Below are positions 1 through 7,310 of a DNA stretch of 23,865 nucleotides, in pieces. Source of the DNA: Proteobacteria bacterium UBA4575. GTDB lineage: Bacteria; Pseudomonadota; Gammaproteobacteria; UBA4575. The position numbers and the translations under genes were made by a program. The notes below the pieces were generated by a model, which saw only the letters and a list, made by a program, of their open reading frames with translations, searched no databases and was not told where the DNA came from. The DNA is taken from assembly GCA_002386945.1 (NCBI GenBank), contig DGKH01000023.1:1-23865 (forward strand), written 5' to 3'. Every line of letters begins with the position of its first letter. The first letter of the stretch is position 1.

Positions 1-11
1 AATAACTTCAT
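1..11 (-). CDS. coaX: Probable start of type III pantothenate kinase (partial)
   Basis: Only the first three codons and two further bases are in the window. An ATG on the minus strand at 11-9 overlaps the birA stop codon as ATGA, a 4-nt overlap typical of translational coupling. The readable codons are Met-Lys-Leu, which fits the usual N-terminus of CoaX, and birA-coaX is a common gene pair in Gammaproteobacteria. CoaX phosphorylates pantothenate in the first step of coenzyme A synthesis. The identity is inferred from context and three residues only. Confidence 0.4.
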
Positions 12-991
12 GTCATTCTCCTTAGACTCATATCACCCGTCAGCAGCCTATGCTCACCCTCTTTATTAGATACTTTATAGGCACCATCAGCACAGATACC
101 CTGGGCTATCCCTGACAGCCCTTGATGCGGATCCTGTAAGCTTACTGATTGCCCATGGAATGCATCCATGGCCTGCCATTGTTCTTGCCATAGCCCCATC
201 TGATCAGATTCAAACTCACGCAGTGCAACAAACAAGCTATTGATCAGTTCTGCTGCTAATTGATTCCGTGACAAGCAGTCAGCAGCGCCCATAACTGTTA
301 GTAAATCTATCCATTCCTGATCGATTGTTATTGTTTTATAGGTACTCATAGACACATTAACACCGACACCAACAACCAAGGTGCAGCTATCGCTTAGTTC
401 ACCAAAACACTCGAGCAACAGGCCTGCGATCTTTTTCCCATCACAGTAAATATCGTTCGGCCATTTCACCTGCACTTTTGGCACGCCCAATCGCTGCAGG
501 CATTGCCCCACACGTAAGGCTAGAAAGGGACTCAGTACGGCAGCCTGACTAGGGGGACGCGATAAAGCCCAAACCACCGACAAGTAAATATTAGCTGCAT
601 AGGGTGAAATCCAAGTGCGGCCACGGCGACCACGCCCCGCTGTTTGTAACTCGGATAAAACCGCTGACCAATAGCCATGACTCGGCGCCACTAACTCACC
701 TGCCAATTGATTGGTGGAGCTTAGCTGATCAAATAACAGTAACTGATCTTCTGAGCTACGACAGTCCTTTTGCAAATGGCTATGCAGTAAATCTGAATCG
801 AAAAGCTCAAGTTCATGCTGTAAACAATAACCTTTACCGGCCACATTTTCGATCATTAGCCCTAAAGACTGGAGGCGTTTTATTGCCTTATGGATCTCAG
901 GATGAGTCGTTGAAAACTGTATTGCCAGCATCTCATCAGAACAAAACCCATGCTCGTTGAGTGCGACTAAAAGCGCTCTGTTTTCAATCAT
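8..991 (-). CDS. birA: Bifunctional biotin-[acetyl-CoA-carboxylase] ligase / biotin operon repressor BirA
   Basis: The 327-aa protein activates biotin to biotinyl-5'-AMP and transfers it to the carrier lysine of acetyl-CoA carboxylase. It matches E. coli BirA (321 aa) in length and layout. Residues 1-60 look like the winged helix-turn-helix domain, so a repressor role for biotin genes is likely. The central ligase domain carries GRGRRGRTW (119-127), the biotinyl-AMP loop, then KWPND (176-180) and KKIAGLLLE (186-194) with the catalytic-site lysine. A small C-terminal domain follows. It is divergent from glnS and probably cotranscribed with the overlapping downstream coaX. No clear Shine-Dalgarno sequence precedes the ATG; the start is chosen because the HTH domain begins directly after it. 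Confidence 0.96.
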   Translation of the reverse strand: MIENRALLVALNEHGFCSDEMLAIQFSTTHPEIHKAIKRLQSLGLMIENVAGKGYCLQHELELFDSDLLHSHLQKDCRSSEDQLLLFDQLSSTNQLAGELVAPSHGYWSAVLSELQTAGRGRRGRTWISPYAANIYLSVVWALSRPPSQAAVLSPFLALRVGQCLQRLGVPKVQVKWPNDIYCDGKKIAGLLLECFGELSDSCTLVVGVGVNVSMSTYKTITIDQEWIDLLTVMGAADCLSRNQLAAELINSLFVALREFESDQMGLWQEQWQAMDAFHGQSVSLQDPHQGLSGIAQGICADGAYKVSNKEGEHRLLTGDMSLRRMT

Positions 992-1173
992 ATTTTTTTA
1001 AACTCGTTGGCGATGATATTCCGCTCTATCTTATGCCCCTATAAATCGTCCTTTAATACATAGAGGCGAGCCATAAGCGCCTTAACATTGTACTATAGCG
1101 TGCAAGATTAGTAGCCTTGTGCTGCCAACAACATTATTCAGCTTCGATTTTTAGCCTTTTAGACGATACCTTC

Positions 1174-2850
1174 ATGACAGACCAAGACAACAGTATCTCA
1201 AGTAACTTTATTCGCAGCCGTGTGCGTAATGACCTCGCAAGCGGAGACAGCACCCTCTTGACTCGATTCCCACCGGAGCCTAATGGTTATCTGCATATTG
1301 GCCATGCTAAGTCGATCTGCTTGAACTTTGGTATCGCTGAGGAATTTTCAGGCGCCTGCAATCTACGCTTTGATGACACTAATCCAGATAAAGAAAACCA
1401 AGAATACGTCGATGCTATTCGAAATGATGTTGAATGGTTAGGTTTCAGCTGGAAAGACACCCTCTTCACCTCAGATTACTTCGAGCCACTGTATCAGTAT
1501 GCAGTACAACTGATCCAAGCCGGCAAGGCCTACGTTTGCGACCTAAATGCAGAGCAGGTTAGAGAATACCGCGGCAGCCTAACGGAAGCAGGCAAAGACA
1601 GTCCTTATCGCAATCGCAGCACAGAAGAAAACCTAGATCTGTTTTCACGTATGCGTAGCGGCGAGTTTAAGGAAGGTGAACGCGTGTTACGCGCCAAGAT
1701 TGACATGGCCTCCGGCAATATTAATCTACGTGACCCGGCTATTTACCGCATCAAATTCGCACATCATCACCGCACAGGCTCCGAGTGGTGCATCTATCCC
1801 ATGTACGACTATGCACACTGCATGTCAGATGCCATCGAGGGCATTAGCCACTCACTATGCACCTTGGAATTTGAAGACCACCGCCCTTTGTATGACTGGT
1901 TCATCAGCCAAATAGACATTGACTGCCATCCACAACAGATAGAATTTGCTCGCCTATCACTAGATTACACCATTACTAGCAAGCGAAAACTGCATCAGCT
2001 CGTGGCTGACCAACATGTCAGTGGCTGGGATGATCCACGTATGCCAACCATCTCTGGGATGCGCCGCCGTGGCTATACCGCCCGTGCAATCCGTGATTTT
2101 TGTGAACGTATTGGCATCACTAAGAAAGATGCCCAGATTGATGTCAGCGTACTTGAGAATTGTGTGCGGGAAGATCTAGATGAGCATGCTCAACGTGCCC
2201 TGTGTGTACTGAACCCGATTAAGGTCGTGATTGAGAACTACCCTGAAGATATGCCAGACGGGGAGATGCTCGAGGTTTCTAATCATCCTAAACGTCCAGA
2301 GCTCGGTAAGCGCCCACTGCATTTTGGTCGTGAGATCTATATCGAACGTGATGACTTCATGCTTGAACCAGAGAAAAAATTCTTCCGCTTAGCACCTGGT
2401 AAAGAGGTGCGGTTACGTTTTGCTTACTGTATCACCTGCAATGAAGTGATCTATGACGATCAGGGGCAAATCACAGAACTACGCTGCAACTATGATCCTT
2501 TAACTAAAGGTGGAAAAACCGGTGATGGCCGTAAAGTGAAAGGCATTATTCACTGGGTCAGTTGCGCACAAAATACTGCACTAGAAGTCCACCTCTACGA
2601 TCGTTTATTCAACGATGCAAATCCGGCCGCTAGCGACGACTTTAGGACCAGTTTAAACCCCGAGTCAGCGATTACTTTAGAACACAGTGTTGGTGAAACA
2701 AGTTTAGCCGATGCAACGACAGGACAGGGCTTTCAGTTCGAGCGTTGTGGCTACTTTAGCCGTGATAGAGAGCAGACCAAAGACGGCCGTTTAATCTTTA
2801 ACCGCACAGTGACCCTGCGTGATACTTGGGCCAAGATTAAACAGCAGTAA
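1174..2850 (+). CDS. glnS: Glutamine--tRNA ligase (GlnRS)
   Basis: Class I aminoacyl-tRNA synthetase that charges tRNA-Gln with glutamine in the cytoplasm. From the ATG at 1174 it is 558 aa, close to the 554 aa of E. coli GlnRS. The frame stays open upstream to an ATG at 1117, but those 19 residues look non-coding and the family begins near here. The class I HIGH signature is at 41-44 and the KMSKS-type loop is TSKRK at 268-272, where E. coli has MSKRK at the same numbering, so Met is replaced by Thr. The Rossmann catalytic core is followed by the two beta-barrel anticodon-binding domains to the C-terminus. The gene stands alone on the plus strand and converges on the DUF1641 gene, with 27 nt between stop codons and no terminator visible. 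Confidence 0.97.
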   Translation: MTDQDNSISSNFIRSRVRNDLASGDSTLLTRFPPEPNGYLHIGHAKSICLNFGIAEEFSGACNLRFDDTNPDKENQEYVDAIRNDVEWLGFSWKDTLFTSDYFEPLYQYAVQLIQAGKAYVCDLNAEQVREYRGSLTEAGKDSPYRNRSTEENLDLFSRMRSGEFKEGERVLRAKIDMASGNINLRDPAIYRIKFAHHHRTGSEWCIYPMYDYAHCMSDAIEGISHSLCTLEFEDHRPLYDWFISQIDIDCHPQQIEFARLSLDYTITSKRKLHQLVADQHVSGWDDPRMPTISGMRRRGYTARAIRDFCERIGITKKDAQIDVSVLENCVREDLDEHAQRALCVLNPIKVVIENYPEDMPDGEMLEVSNHPKRPELGKRPLHFGREIYIERDDFMLEPEKKFFRLAPGKEVRLRFAYCITCNEVIYDDQGQITELRCNYDPLTKGGKTGDGRKVKGIIHWVSCAQNTALEVHLYDRLFNDANPAASDDFRTSLNPESAITLEHSVGETSLADATTGQGFQFERCGYFSRDREQTKDGRLIFNRTVTLRDTWAKIKQQ

Positions 2851-2877
2851 ACCATCACTGAGATTGATTCTAGACGT

Positions 2878-3408
2878 CTAGCGACGATAGGCCTCGGTTA
2901 TCCGACCGACAACGGCTAAGGCCGTCTGCACTTCGGCATTGGTCATGGTTTTGTATACCCCCACAATACCACCAGCGCTCTCTTCAGCTGCCTCAGTAGA
3001 GACCTCTGCTGCTGCGTCAGCAAGCTTGATCACAGTATCCATCAGAGGTTGGTTTTCTAACAGCCTCAACATCTGCTGCAGATTCTCATTACGTGCTAAG
3101 CGATCAGCGATACACATCAGTTCACTGAGTGTCTCAGACAAACGCGCGACAATATCATCACTTAATGCATCGGCCGCCGAACCCAGTACACGTGTTAGAT
3201 TTACCAATCGATCGAGATCACCGTTCTCCACCAAACGATTAATCGCAGGCAAGGCTTTATCGACCTGGCTCTGGTTAATCTGCTCCAACAGGACCAGGCT
3301 ATCCCCTGCAAGCTCAGCCAATCTAGCGATGATGTCATCGCTCAAGGCGTCCGTAGCGCTCTCAGCTAAACGTTTGCCTTCAATTCTTAAGTCACCTAAC
3401 TGCGTCAT
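2878..3408 (-). CDS. DUF1641 family protein, probable partner of the SQR-like oxidoreductase
   Basis: A 176-aa, soluble, mostly helical protein. The C-terminal part, about 146-171 (GGIVGVYKTMTNAEVQ and following), is the conserved core by which I recognise DUF1641. DUF1641 genes are often found beside FAD sulfide:quinone oxidoreductases or, in Bacillus (YrhD), beside a formate dehydrogenase subunit, which suggests a redox partner; the biochemical role is not known. The N-terminal part holds a visible duplication: DALSDDIIARL at 20-30 recurs as DALSDDIVARL at 80-90, exactly 60 residues later. It is the last gene of a four-gene operon, 15 nt after the SQR-like gene, with GAGG placed 10 nt before the ATG. 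Domain call fairly sure, function inferred. Confidence 0.82.
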   Translation of the reverse strand: MTQLGDLRIEGKRLAESATDALSDDIIARLAELAGDSLVLLEQINQSQVDKALPAINRLVENGDLDRLVNLTRVLGSAADALSDDIVARLSETLSELMCIADRLARNENLQQMLRLLENQPLMDTVIKLADAAAEVSTEAAEESAGGIVGVYKTMTNAEVQTALAVVGRITEAYRR

Positions 3409-3423
3409 CTTAATCGACCTCGT

Positions 3424-4551
3424 TTAGAGTAAGCCACGAGCACTGGCCCAATACATCTTGTTATAAGCGGTTTTAAACCAGTGAACTCCGGCAGTAGGTG
3501 CTTTTGGATCCGGCGGATTTTGATAATCAAACATGGCATAGCTTGCCTTACCTTCACCTGTCTCAATAAAACAAAAGACCTTGCCATCATAATTCCGTGG
3601 CGCAATACCAGACTCGGCCAGGGCTGCAATATTCTCAGCTAAAACCTCTGCTTCATAATGGGCAGTAGATCCGGCTTTGCTGATAGGAATATTAGTGGTA
3701 TCACCGAGCACAAAGACATTGTCTCGTCCTTCCATATTTAATCGTTGCCGATCAGTGGCGATAAAGCCGGACACACCCAAACCATTATCTTCGATCACCT
3801 GCATGCCCTTATGCGCCGGGATAGTCACCAACAGGTCAAATGCTTGTTCTGAGCCCTCTTCACTAATTATGGTATTTTGAGTCACCTCTTTCATATTGAA
3901 AAAGGTCTCATACTGTATGCCTAGACGCTCAAATTCTGGGGCTGCCCACTTCGCAACCGGCTCTAAACTATGCACACGACCAATCGGGTAGGTGTAATGC
4001 AGATCAACCTTTTCCCAGATTCCGCGCTGTTTAAAGTAATCAACTAGCATGAAGGTTATTTCCAATGGTGCCATCGGACATTTATGCGGCACTCCTACTG
4101 CAACAACTACTTTGCCACCTTCAAATTTCTCTAACTGCTTATACATTGCAACAGCATCAGGCTCAGTATAAAACTGCAATGCATGCTCATTCAGCCCGGG
4201 AATCGATTCAGCATGTGCGCGAGAACCAGTGGCAATCACGATCATGTCATAGTCATAGCGTGCACCACTCTTTGCGATAACATAATTATTATCTAGATCA
4301 AAGGTGGTCACAGGGTCAACCTCAAAGCGAATTGAAGGTTCTAATAGACTCGTCTGATCACGGTACATTTCTGATGGCTGCATCTTACCCACCGCAACAT
4401 ATAAAAGCCCAGGCTGATACATATGTTGATCGCTAGCAGACAACATAGTAATGCTAGATTTTCCTGCTTTTAATTCTTTGCGCATACGACGTGCTAGGTT
4501 ATTTGCAAAAATAGTCCCACCCATGCCGCCGCCAATAACTAATACTTTCAT
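3424..4551 (-). CDS. Sulfide:quinone oxidoreductase-like FAD-dependent oxidoreductase
   Basis: A 375-aa flavoprotein of the SQR / flavocytochrome c sulfide dehydrogenase superfamily. It has an N-terminal Rossmann FAD motif (GGGMGG, 7-12), the ATGS segment (108-111) and a C-terminal flavin-contact segment around VFVLGD (279-284). It has exactly two cysteines, C158 in PHKCPMAP and C327 in VFCFIETG. These fit the two redox cysteines that carry the persulfide/polysulfide in SQR; the third cysteine of some SQR types is absent. No transmembrane helix is present; SQRs are usually membrane-peripheral, and the C-terminus (TAYNKMYWASARGLL) could be amphipathic. GAGG lies 5 nt before the ATG. The gene follows tusA by 26 nt and precedes DUF1641 by 15 nt. 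Expected reaction: sulfide to sulfane sulfur with quinone reduction. Other substrates of the superfamily cannot be excluded. Confidence 0.85.
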   Translation of the reverse strand: MKVLVIGGGMGGTIFANNLARRMRKELKAGKSSITMLSASDQHMYQPGLLYVAVGKMQPSEMYRDQTSLLEPSIRFEVDPVTTFDLDNNYVIAKSGARYDYDMIVIATGSRAHAESIPGLNEHALQFYTEPDAVAMYKQLEKFEGGKVVVAVGVPHKCPMAPLEITFMLVDYFKQRGIWEKVDLHYTYPIGRVHSLEPVAKWAAPEFERLGIQYETFFNMKEVTQNTIISEEGSEQAFDLLVTIPAHKGMQVIEDNGLGVSGFIATDRQRLNMEGRDNVFVLGDTTNIPISKAGSTAHYEAEVLAENIAALAESGIAPRNYDGKVFCFIETGEGKASYAMFDYQNPPDPKAPTAGVHWFKTAYNKMYWASARGLL

Positions 4552-4577
4552 AACAACCTCATTTGGTTTGGTCGCAC

Positions 4578-4808
4578 TTACTTTTCTTTACGAACAATTA
4601 CATGCCAAACACCGTTCTCATCAAAACTATCGAGAACCTGGTGACCTACTTTTTTAATCCACTCTGGAATATCATTAGCAGAACCCTCATCCGTTGAAAG
4701 TACTTCCAGCTCATCGCCTACTTCTGCCTGCTTCATACTCGCAATCAGTTCCATTAGAGGTCCCGGGCAAAATGTATTCTTTGCATCTACGATTTTTCTA
4801 TCACTCAT
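4578..4808 (-). CDS. tusA: TusA-like sulfur carrier protein
   Basis: A 76-aa TusA/SirA-family protein. The family hallmark CPxP appears as CPGPLMEL with the cysteine at residue 14, the only cysteine in the protein, which accepts sulfane sulfur as a persulfide. The fold (beta-alpha-beta-alpha-beta-beta) fits the length. An in-frame ATG lies two codons upstream at 4814, but AAAGGA sits only 3 nt before that ATG and 9 nt before the one at 4808, so the shorter start is chosen. It sits between the DsrE-like gene (23 nt upstream) and the SQR-like gene, which argues for a role in dissimilatory sulfur transfer and not for the 2-thiouridine pathway in which E. coli TusA acts. Confidence 0.85.
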   Translation of the reverse strand: MSDRKIVDAKNTFCPGPLMELIASMKQAEVGDELEVLSTDEGSANDIPEWIKKVGHQVLDSFDENGVWHVIVRKEK

Positions 4809-4831
4809 AATCATTATTCCTTTAGCTCAGG

Positions 4832-5221
4832 TCAGAATGACCATACTTGTGAATCAGAGGCCATATCTAGAAACTTTGTCAGGCCCAATGGCTCAGCGAC
4901 ATAATCAACTAAATCAGAGACGGGGATATTGAGTATGTCTAAGGCCATAGAACAGGGATAAACCTTCGCATCACCTAGCTCTACTGCAGATTGGAATAAC
5001 TCTCTAAAATCTGGTGCATTTTTATTCTGCAGAAGCACACCCACCTCTCCTTCTGCCGGTGCCAAGCTAGCATCACCCTTCTGGAAATAACGCATGGCGT
5101 TCATGGATAGGAATATAGTTACTTCGCTACCACTAACTGCAGCAACTGAGGCCAACATAGCGGCCATTTGTAACTGCTCACGGTCACCAGAGATGACTAC
5201 AACAGAAACTTTATTCGACAT
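4832..5221 (-). CDS. DsrE/DsrF-like family sulfur-transfer protein
   Basis: A 129-aa protein of the DsrE/DsrF/DsrH-like fold. Features seen: an N-terminal beta strand (VSVVVISGD), a long alpha helix, FLSMNAM, and a single cysteine at residue 90 in the segment AKVYPCSMALDIL. That is where DsrE-type proteins carry their sulfur-binding cysteine. It is the first gene of the operon, has a good ribosome site (AAGGA about 8 nt before ATG), and lies downstream of a plausible promoter at 5264-5293. In sulfur oxidisers DsrE-type proteins trade sulfur with TusA through cysteine persulfides, and the next gene is TusA-like. It is a soluble, single-domain member, not an intact DsrEFH set. Confidence 0.83.
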   Translation of the reverse strand: MSNKVSVVVISGDREQLQMAAMLASVAAVSGSEVTIFLSMNAMRYFQKGDASLAPAEGEVGVLLQNKNAPDFRELFQSAVELGDAKVYPCSMALDILNIPVSDLVDYVAEPLGLTKFLDMASDSQVWSF

Positions 5222-5263
5222 GCTCTTTCCTTAATTTCTATAAACTATTGAAAATTATAATTA

Positions 5264-5293
5264 ATAATAAGAACTAAATACTTTACATGGCAA
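5264..5293 (-). promoter_or_regulatory. Putative sigma70 promoter of the dsrE-tusA-SQR-DUF1641 operon
   Basis: On the minus strand TTGCCA (5293-5288) is followed after 18 nt by TATTAT (5269-5264), 42 nt upstream of the DsrE-like start. A second AT-rich candidate, TATAAT, lies about 10 nt closer to the gene without a good -35 element. Visual match only. Confidence 0.4.
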
Positions 5294-5415
5294 AGGTAGA
5301 AAAGAAAGGGATATACGCACACCTTTTGTGTACTTTGAAGCTGGAGAGTAGCCTAAAAAGTTACAATGAAGAGATAAGTTTCAATGTAATTAAATATGCA
5401 GATAGAAATCTTGCA

Positions 5416-5427
5416 TGACTTAAGTCA
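5416..5427. promoter_or_regulatory. Perfect 12-bp palindrome TGACTTAAGTCA
   Basis: The palindrome TGACTTAAGTCA lies in the gap between the DUF4332-like gene and the dsrE operon. Read on the minus strand as TTGAC-TTAA-GTCAT, it resembles an FNR/Anr-type site (TTGAT-N4-ATCAA) with a C in each inner half-site. It lies about 120 bp upstream of the putative dsrE promoter. It could equally be a chance palindrome or part of a 3'-end structure of the upstream transcript. Confidence 0.3.
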
Positions 5428-5457
5428 AAAATTCTATCAGGCTGGCTTGCAGATTTT

Positions 5458-6060
5458 CTAGATGTTTGAGGCTTGCGCAATCCATGAGGCCAAGAGCGCT
5501 TCTGTAGGCAAATCAGATAAAATATTCAGAGATGAATTTTGTCGTGCGAGCTTCTCTGCTAAACGCTGCGGCTTTTGCTGCGCTAATTCGACAGCAGAAT
5601 AAATTGCAGTCGCCTCAAGCAACAAAGCATGTTCTGCATTCAGGCCCGGTACGCGCATCAAGTCAGCTAACGATAGCCAGCGTTGAATTGCAAAGTCTTC
5701 TACCCCAATACTCTTCGCCAACTGAATAACGGCCGAGCTTTCAGAGCAATACCTGAGTAGGTCTTGTGTAGTGGAAATATTTTGTGCGAACAATTTAGGC
5801 AGTGCTGATTGATCTATATCAGGAATATCGGCCAACTGATGTGCAACCACAGAAGCGGTTACCACCACTGACTGCCCCTGTTTTAGCTGAGCTATCTGCT
5901 GACGCAGTTGATCTAACTGCTGCTGGGCATCCGTGCGGTAGCTGATCATCTGAAACCGCGCCACAAGAATGCGTAACAGCCAGCCAACACACAGACCGAG
6001 GCTAAACATAATTAAAATAATTGTCGGAATTCCAACAATAAATTCTGGGATTTGAGTCAT
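5458..6060 (-). CDS. Membrane-anchored DUF4332-like (helix-hairpin-helix type) protein
   Basis: A 200-aa protein with one strongly hydrophobic segment near the N-terminus (about 8-32, IVGIPTIILIMFSLGLCVGW) followed by basic residues, so a single-pass inner-membrane anchor with a cytoplasmic C-terminus is likely. Next comes a Gln-rich stretch (about 42-62, QQQLDQLRQQIAQLKQ), probably a short coiled coil. The C-terminal 120 residues are helical and have the DUF4332 pattern of paired motifs such as LPKLFAQNISTTQDLL and LMRVPGLNAEHALLL, a fold related to DNA-binding helix-hairpin-helix domains. The role is unknown. The frame extends upstream to a GTG at 6072, but the ATG at 6060 follows a GGA at suitable distance. 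It lies downstream of hisI and may share its transcript. Confidence 0.72.
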   Translation of the reverse strand: MTQIPEFIVGIPTIILIMFSLGLCVGWLLRILVARFQMISYRTDAQQQLDQLRQQIAQLKQGQSVVVTASVVAHQLADIPDIDQSALPKLFAQNISTTQDLLRYCSESSAVIQLAKSIGVEDFAIQRWLSLADLMRVPGLNAEHALLLEATAIYSAVELAQQKPQRLAEKLARQNSSLNILSDLPTEALLASWIAQASNI

Positions 6061-6104
6061 GTAATCCAACACTACGATATCAAAGGCTTATCGCTTTAAA
6101 GAAA

Positions 6105-6572
6105 CTACAGTTTAGTTGGATTCGGCGCGTCACCGTAAACCTCTTTTGGGTCGAATACTTTATCATCTTCTTGGTAGTCCAAGATCAGAGGGCCATCACC
6201 TTGGGGCTTTCCAATAGGGACTGAGCGGTAGAAACAAGAGCGATAGCCAACATGACAACTGGCACCGCCATTGACTGCAACTCGTAGCCAGACACAGTCC
6301 TGATCGTCATCAATACGCATTTGGATAATCTTTTGAACAAGACCGCTGGTAGCTCCCTTATGCCATAAACAGGCTCGACTGCGGCTCCAATAATGGGCTT
6401 CACCAGTCTCAACTGTTTTTTTGAATGCTTCGACGTTCATATATCCCATCATCAATAATTCACCGGAATCTATATCCGTGGTGACAACAGGGATCAATCC
6501 ATCTTCATCGAACTTAGGTGCTAGGACGTTACCCTCTTCAACCTGTTCTACACTCTCGCGGGGAGCAAACAT
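6105..6572 (-). CDS. hisI: Phosphoribosyl-AMP cyclohydrolase (stand-alone HisI)
   Basis: Opens the purine ring of phosphoribosyl-AMP in the third step of histidine synthesis. The 155-aa protein shows the PRA-CH signatures HYWSRSR (60-66), LWHKGATSG (69-77) and [11 protein letters not shown] (106-116). The usual Asp-Cys-Asp-x-Asp metal/active-site motif reads DDDQDC (88-93): the canonical zinc cysteine is replaced by Asp and a cysteine lies four residues further on, while the other two zinc cysteines, C106 and C113, are present. There is no HisE (PRA-PH) domain and no other his gene nearby, so it is a monofunctional, unlinked gene. The first 18 residues and the acidic C-terminal tail are extra to the catalytic core. 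Confidence 0.93.
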   Translation of the reverse strand: MFAPRESVEQVEEGNVLAPKFDEDGLIPVVTTDIDSGELLMMGYMNVEAFKKTVETGEAHYWSRSRACLWHKGATSGLVQKIIQMRIDDDQDCVWLRVAVNGGASCHVGYRSCFYRSVPIGKPQGDGPLILDYQEDDKVFDPKEVYGDAPNPTKL

Positions 6573-6655
6573 AATGCGCGTTTTCCATATTTATTCGGTG
6601 CCAAAGTATACCACTGCACCTTTTAGTTTCCAGCGTCGAAACGCTGCTTAAGATT

Positions 6656-7240
6656 TTAGAACGGATTCCAACTCTTACCCTGAGTGATTTTCATATAGCC
6701 GACACTAGCGCCAGCACGCCAGCCAAGCCCAACACGTATTGGCGCCAAGGTAATCTCATCTCGTTTAACGTAGTTCACACCTGCGCCACCGATGAAGTAA
6801 AGGCTACCATCAACCCCTGGGAAGCGTTGAAAGATGTCATCTACGTTAGAAAGGTTATAAACCAGAACGAACACCTTTGATGCATTACCACCAAAATCAA
6901 AACCGAAAGAAGGTCCCTGCCAGTGTACTGTGCCAGTAAAGCCATCACTCATCACCAGCTCACCATCCCCGTAGCGCAAACCAACAATAATGGCGCCACC
7001 GGCCTCGCGACCCCTAATAAATCCAACAGGCTCACCACGCTCGGAGAATACTTTCTCTATGATAGATGCTATACCTTCTGCACCAGCACCAAAATAGCTG
7101 CTCGCCTCATCTAAGACTGTTTCTTTATCAAAAGTTGCCATTCCATCATCTGTCACAGCGTCATCAGCAGCACTTTGCTGCAAAACTAAGGGAGTCGAAA
7201 GCCCCATCCAAAAAATTGCTAAGAGTAGATATCTCAACAT
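6656..7240 (-). CDS. DUF1134 (EipA-like) exported envelope protein
   Basis: A 194-aa protein with an N-terminal signal sequence: MLRYLLLAIFWMGLSTPLVL, then QQSAADDA, with likely cleavage near residue 25. The body is Gly-rich and beta-rich (GREAGGAIIVGLRYGDGEL, HWQGPSFGFDFGGNASKVF, GVDGSLYFIGGAGVNY, PIRVGLGWRAGASVGYMK), the pattern I recognise as DUF1134. The studied member of that family, EipA of Brucella, is periplasmic and needed for envelope integrity. GGAGAT 7 nt upstream supports the ATG. The gene is separated by 83 nt from hisI and by 70 nt from the 121-aa ORF, so operon membership is uncertain. Family assignment is from memory of the pattern; function by analogy only. Confidence 0.8.
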   Translation of the reverse strand: MLRYLLLAIFWMGLSTPLVLQQSAADDAVTDDGMATFDKETVLDEASSYFGAGAEGIASIIEKVFSERGEPVGFIRGREAGGAIIVGLRYGDGELVMSDGFTGTVHWQGPSFGFDFGGNASKVFVLVYNLSNVDDIFQRFPGVDGSLYFIGGAGVNYVKRDEITLAPIRVGLGWRAGASVGYMKITQGKSWNPF

Positions 7241-7310
7241 TTACTTAATCTCCGTAATCGGTTTAATAAGAATAACATCGATTTGCACCTAGGGGACACT
7301 TAGCGACGTC

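Noticed and set aside
604..960. 118-aa plus-strand frame inside birA
   Set aside because: It is antisense to a well-supported BirA and shows no domain.
1117..1173. Upstream extension of the glnS reading frame to an ATG at 1117
   Set aside because: The 19 extra residues ([19 protein letters not shown]) lack family resemblance; the ATG at 1174 gives the normal GlnRS length and residue numbering.
2870..2881. Perfect palindrome CTAGACGTCTAG over the DUF1641 stop codon
   Set aside because: The stem has no U-tract on either strand and would have no loop, so it is not a terminator for the converging genes; probably chance.
2939..3427. 162-aa plus-strand frame opposite the DUF1641 gene
   Set aside because: It is a Ser/Ala/Leu-rich mirror of a helical repeat protein; the minus strand has the domain, ribosome site and operon context.
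5403..5460. Imperfect long inverted repeat (TAGAAATCTTGCA / TGCAGATTTTCTA) around the end of the DUF4332-like gene
   Set aside because: It has three mismatched or weak pairs and no U-tract, so a terminator or regulatory structure cannot be supported.
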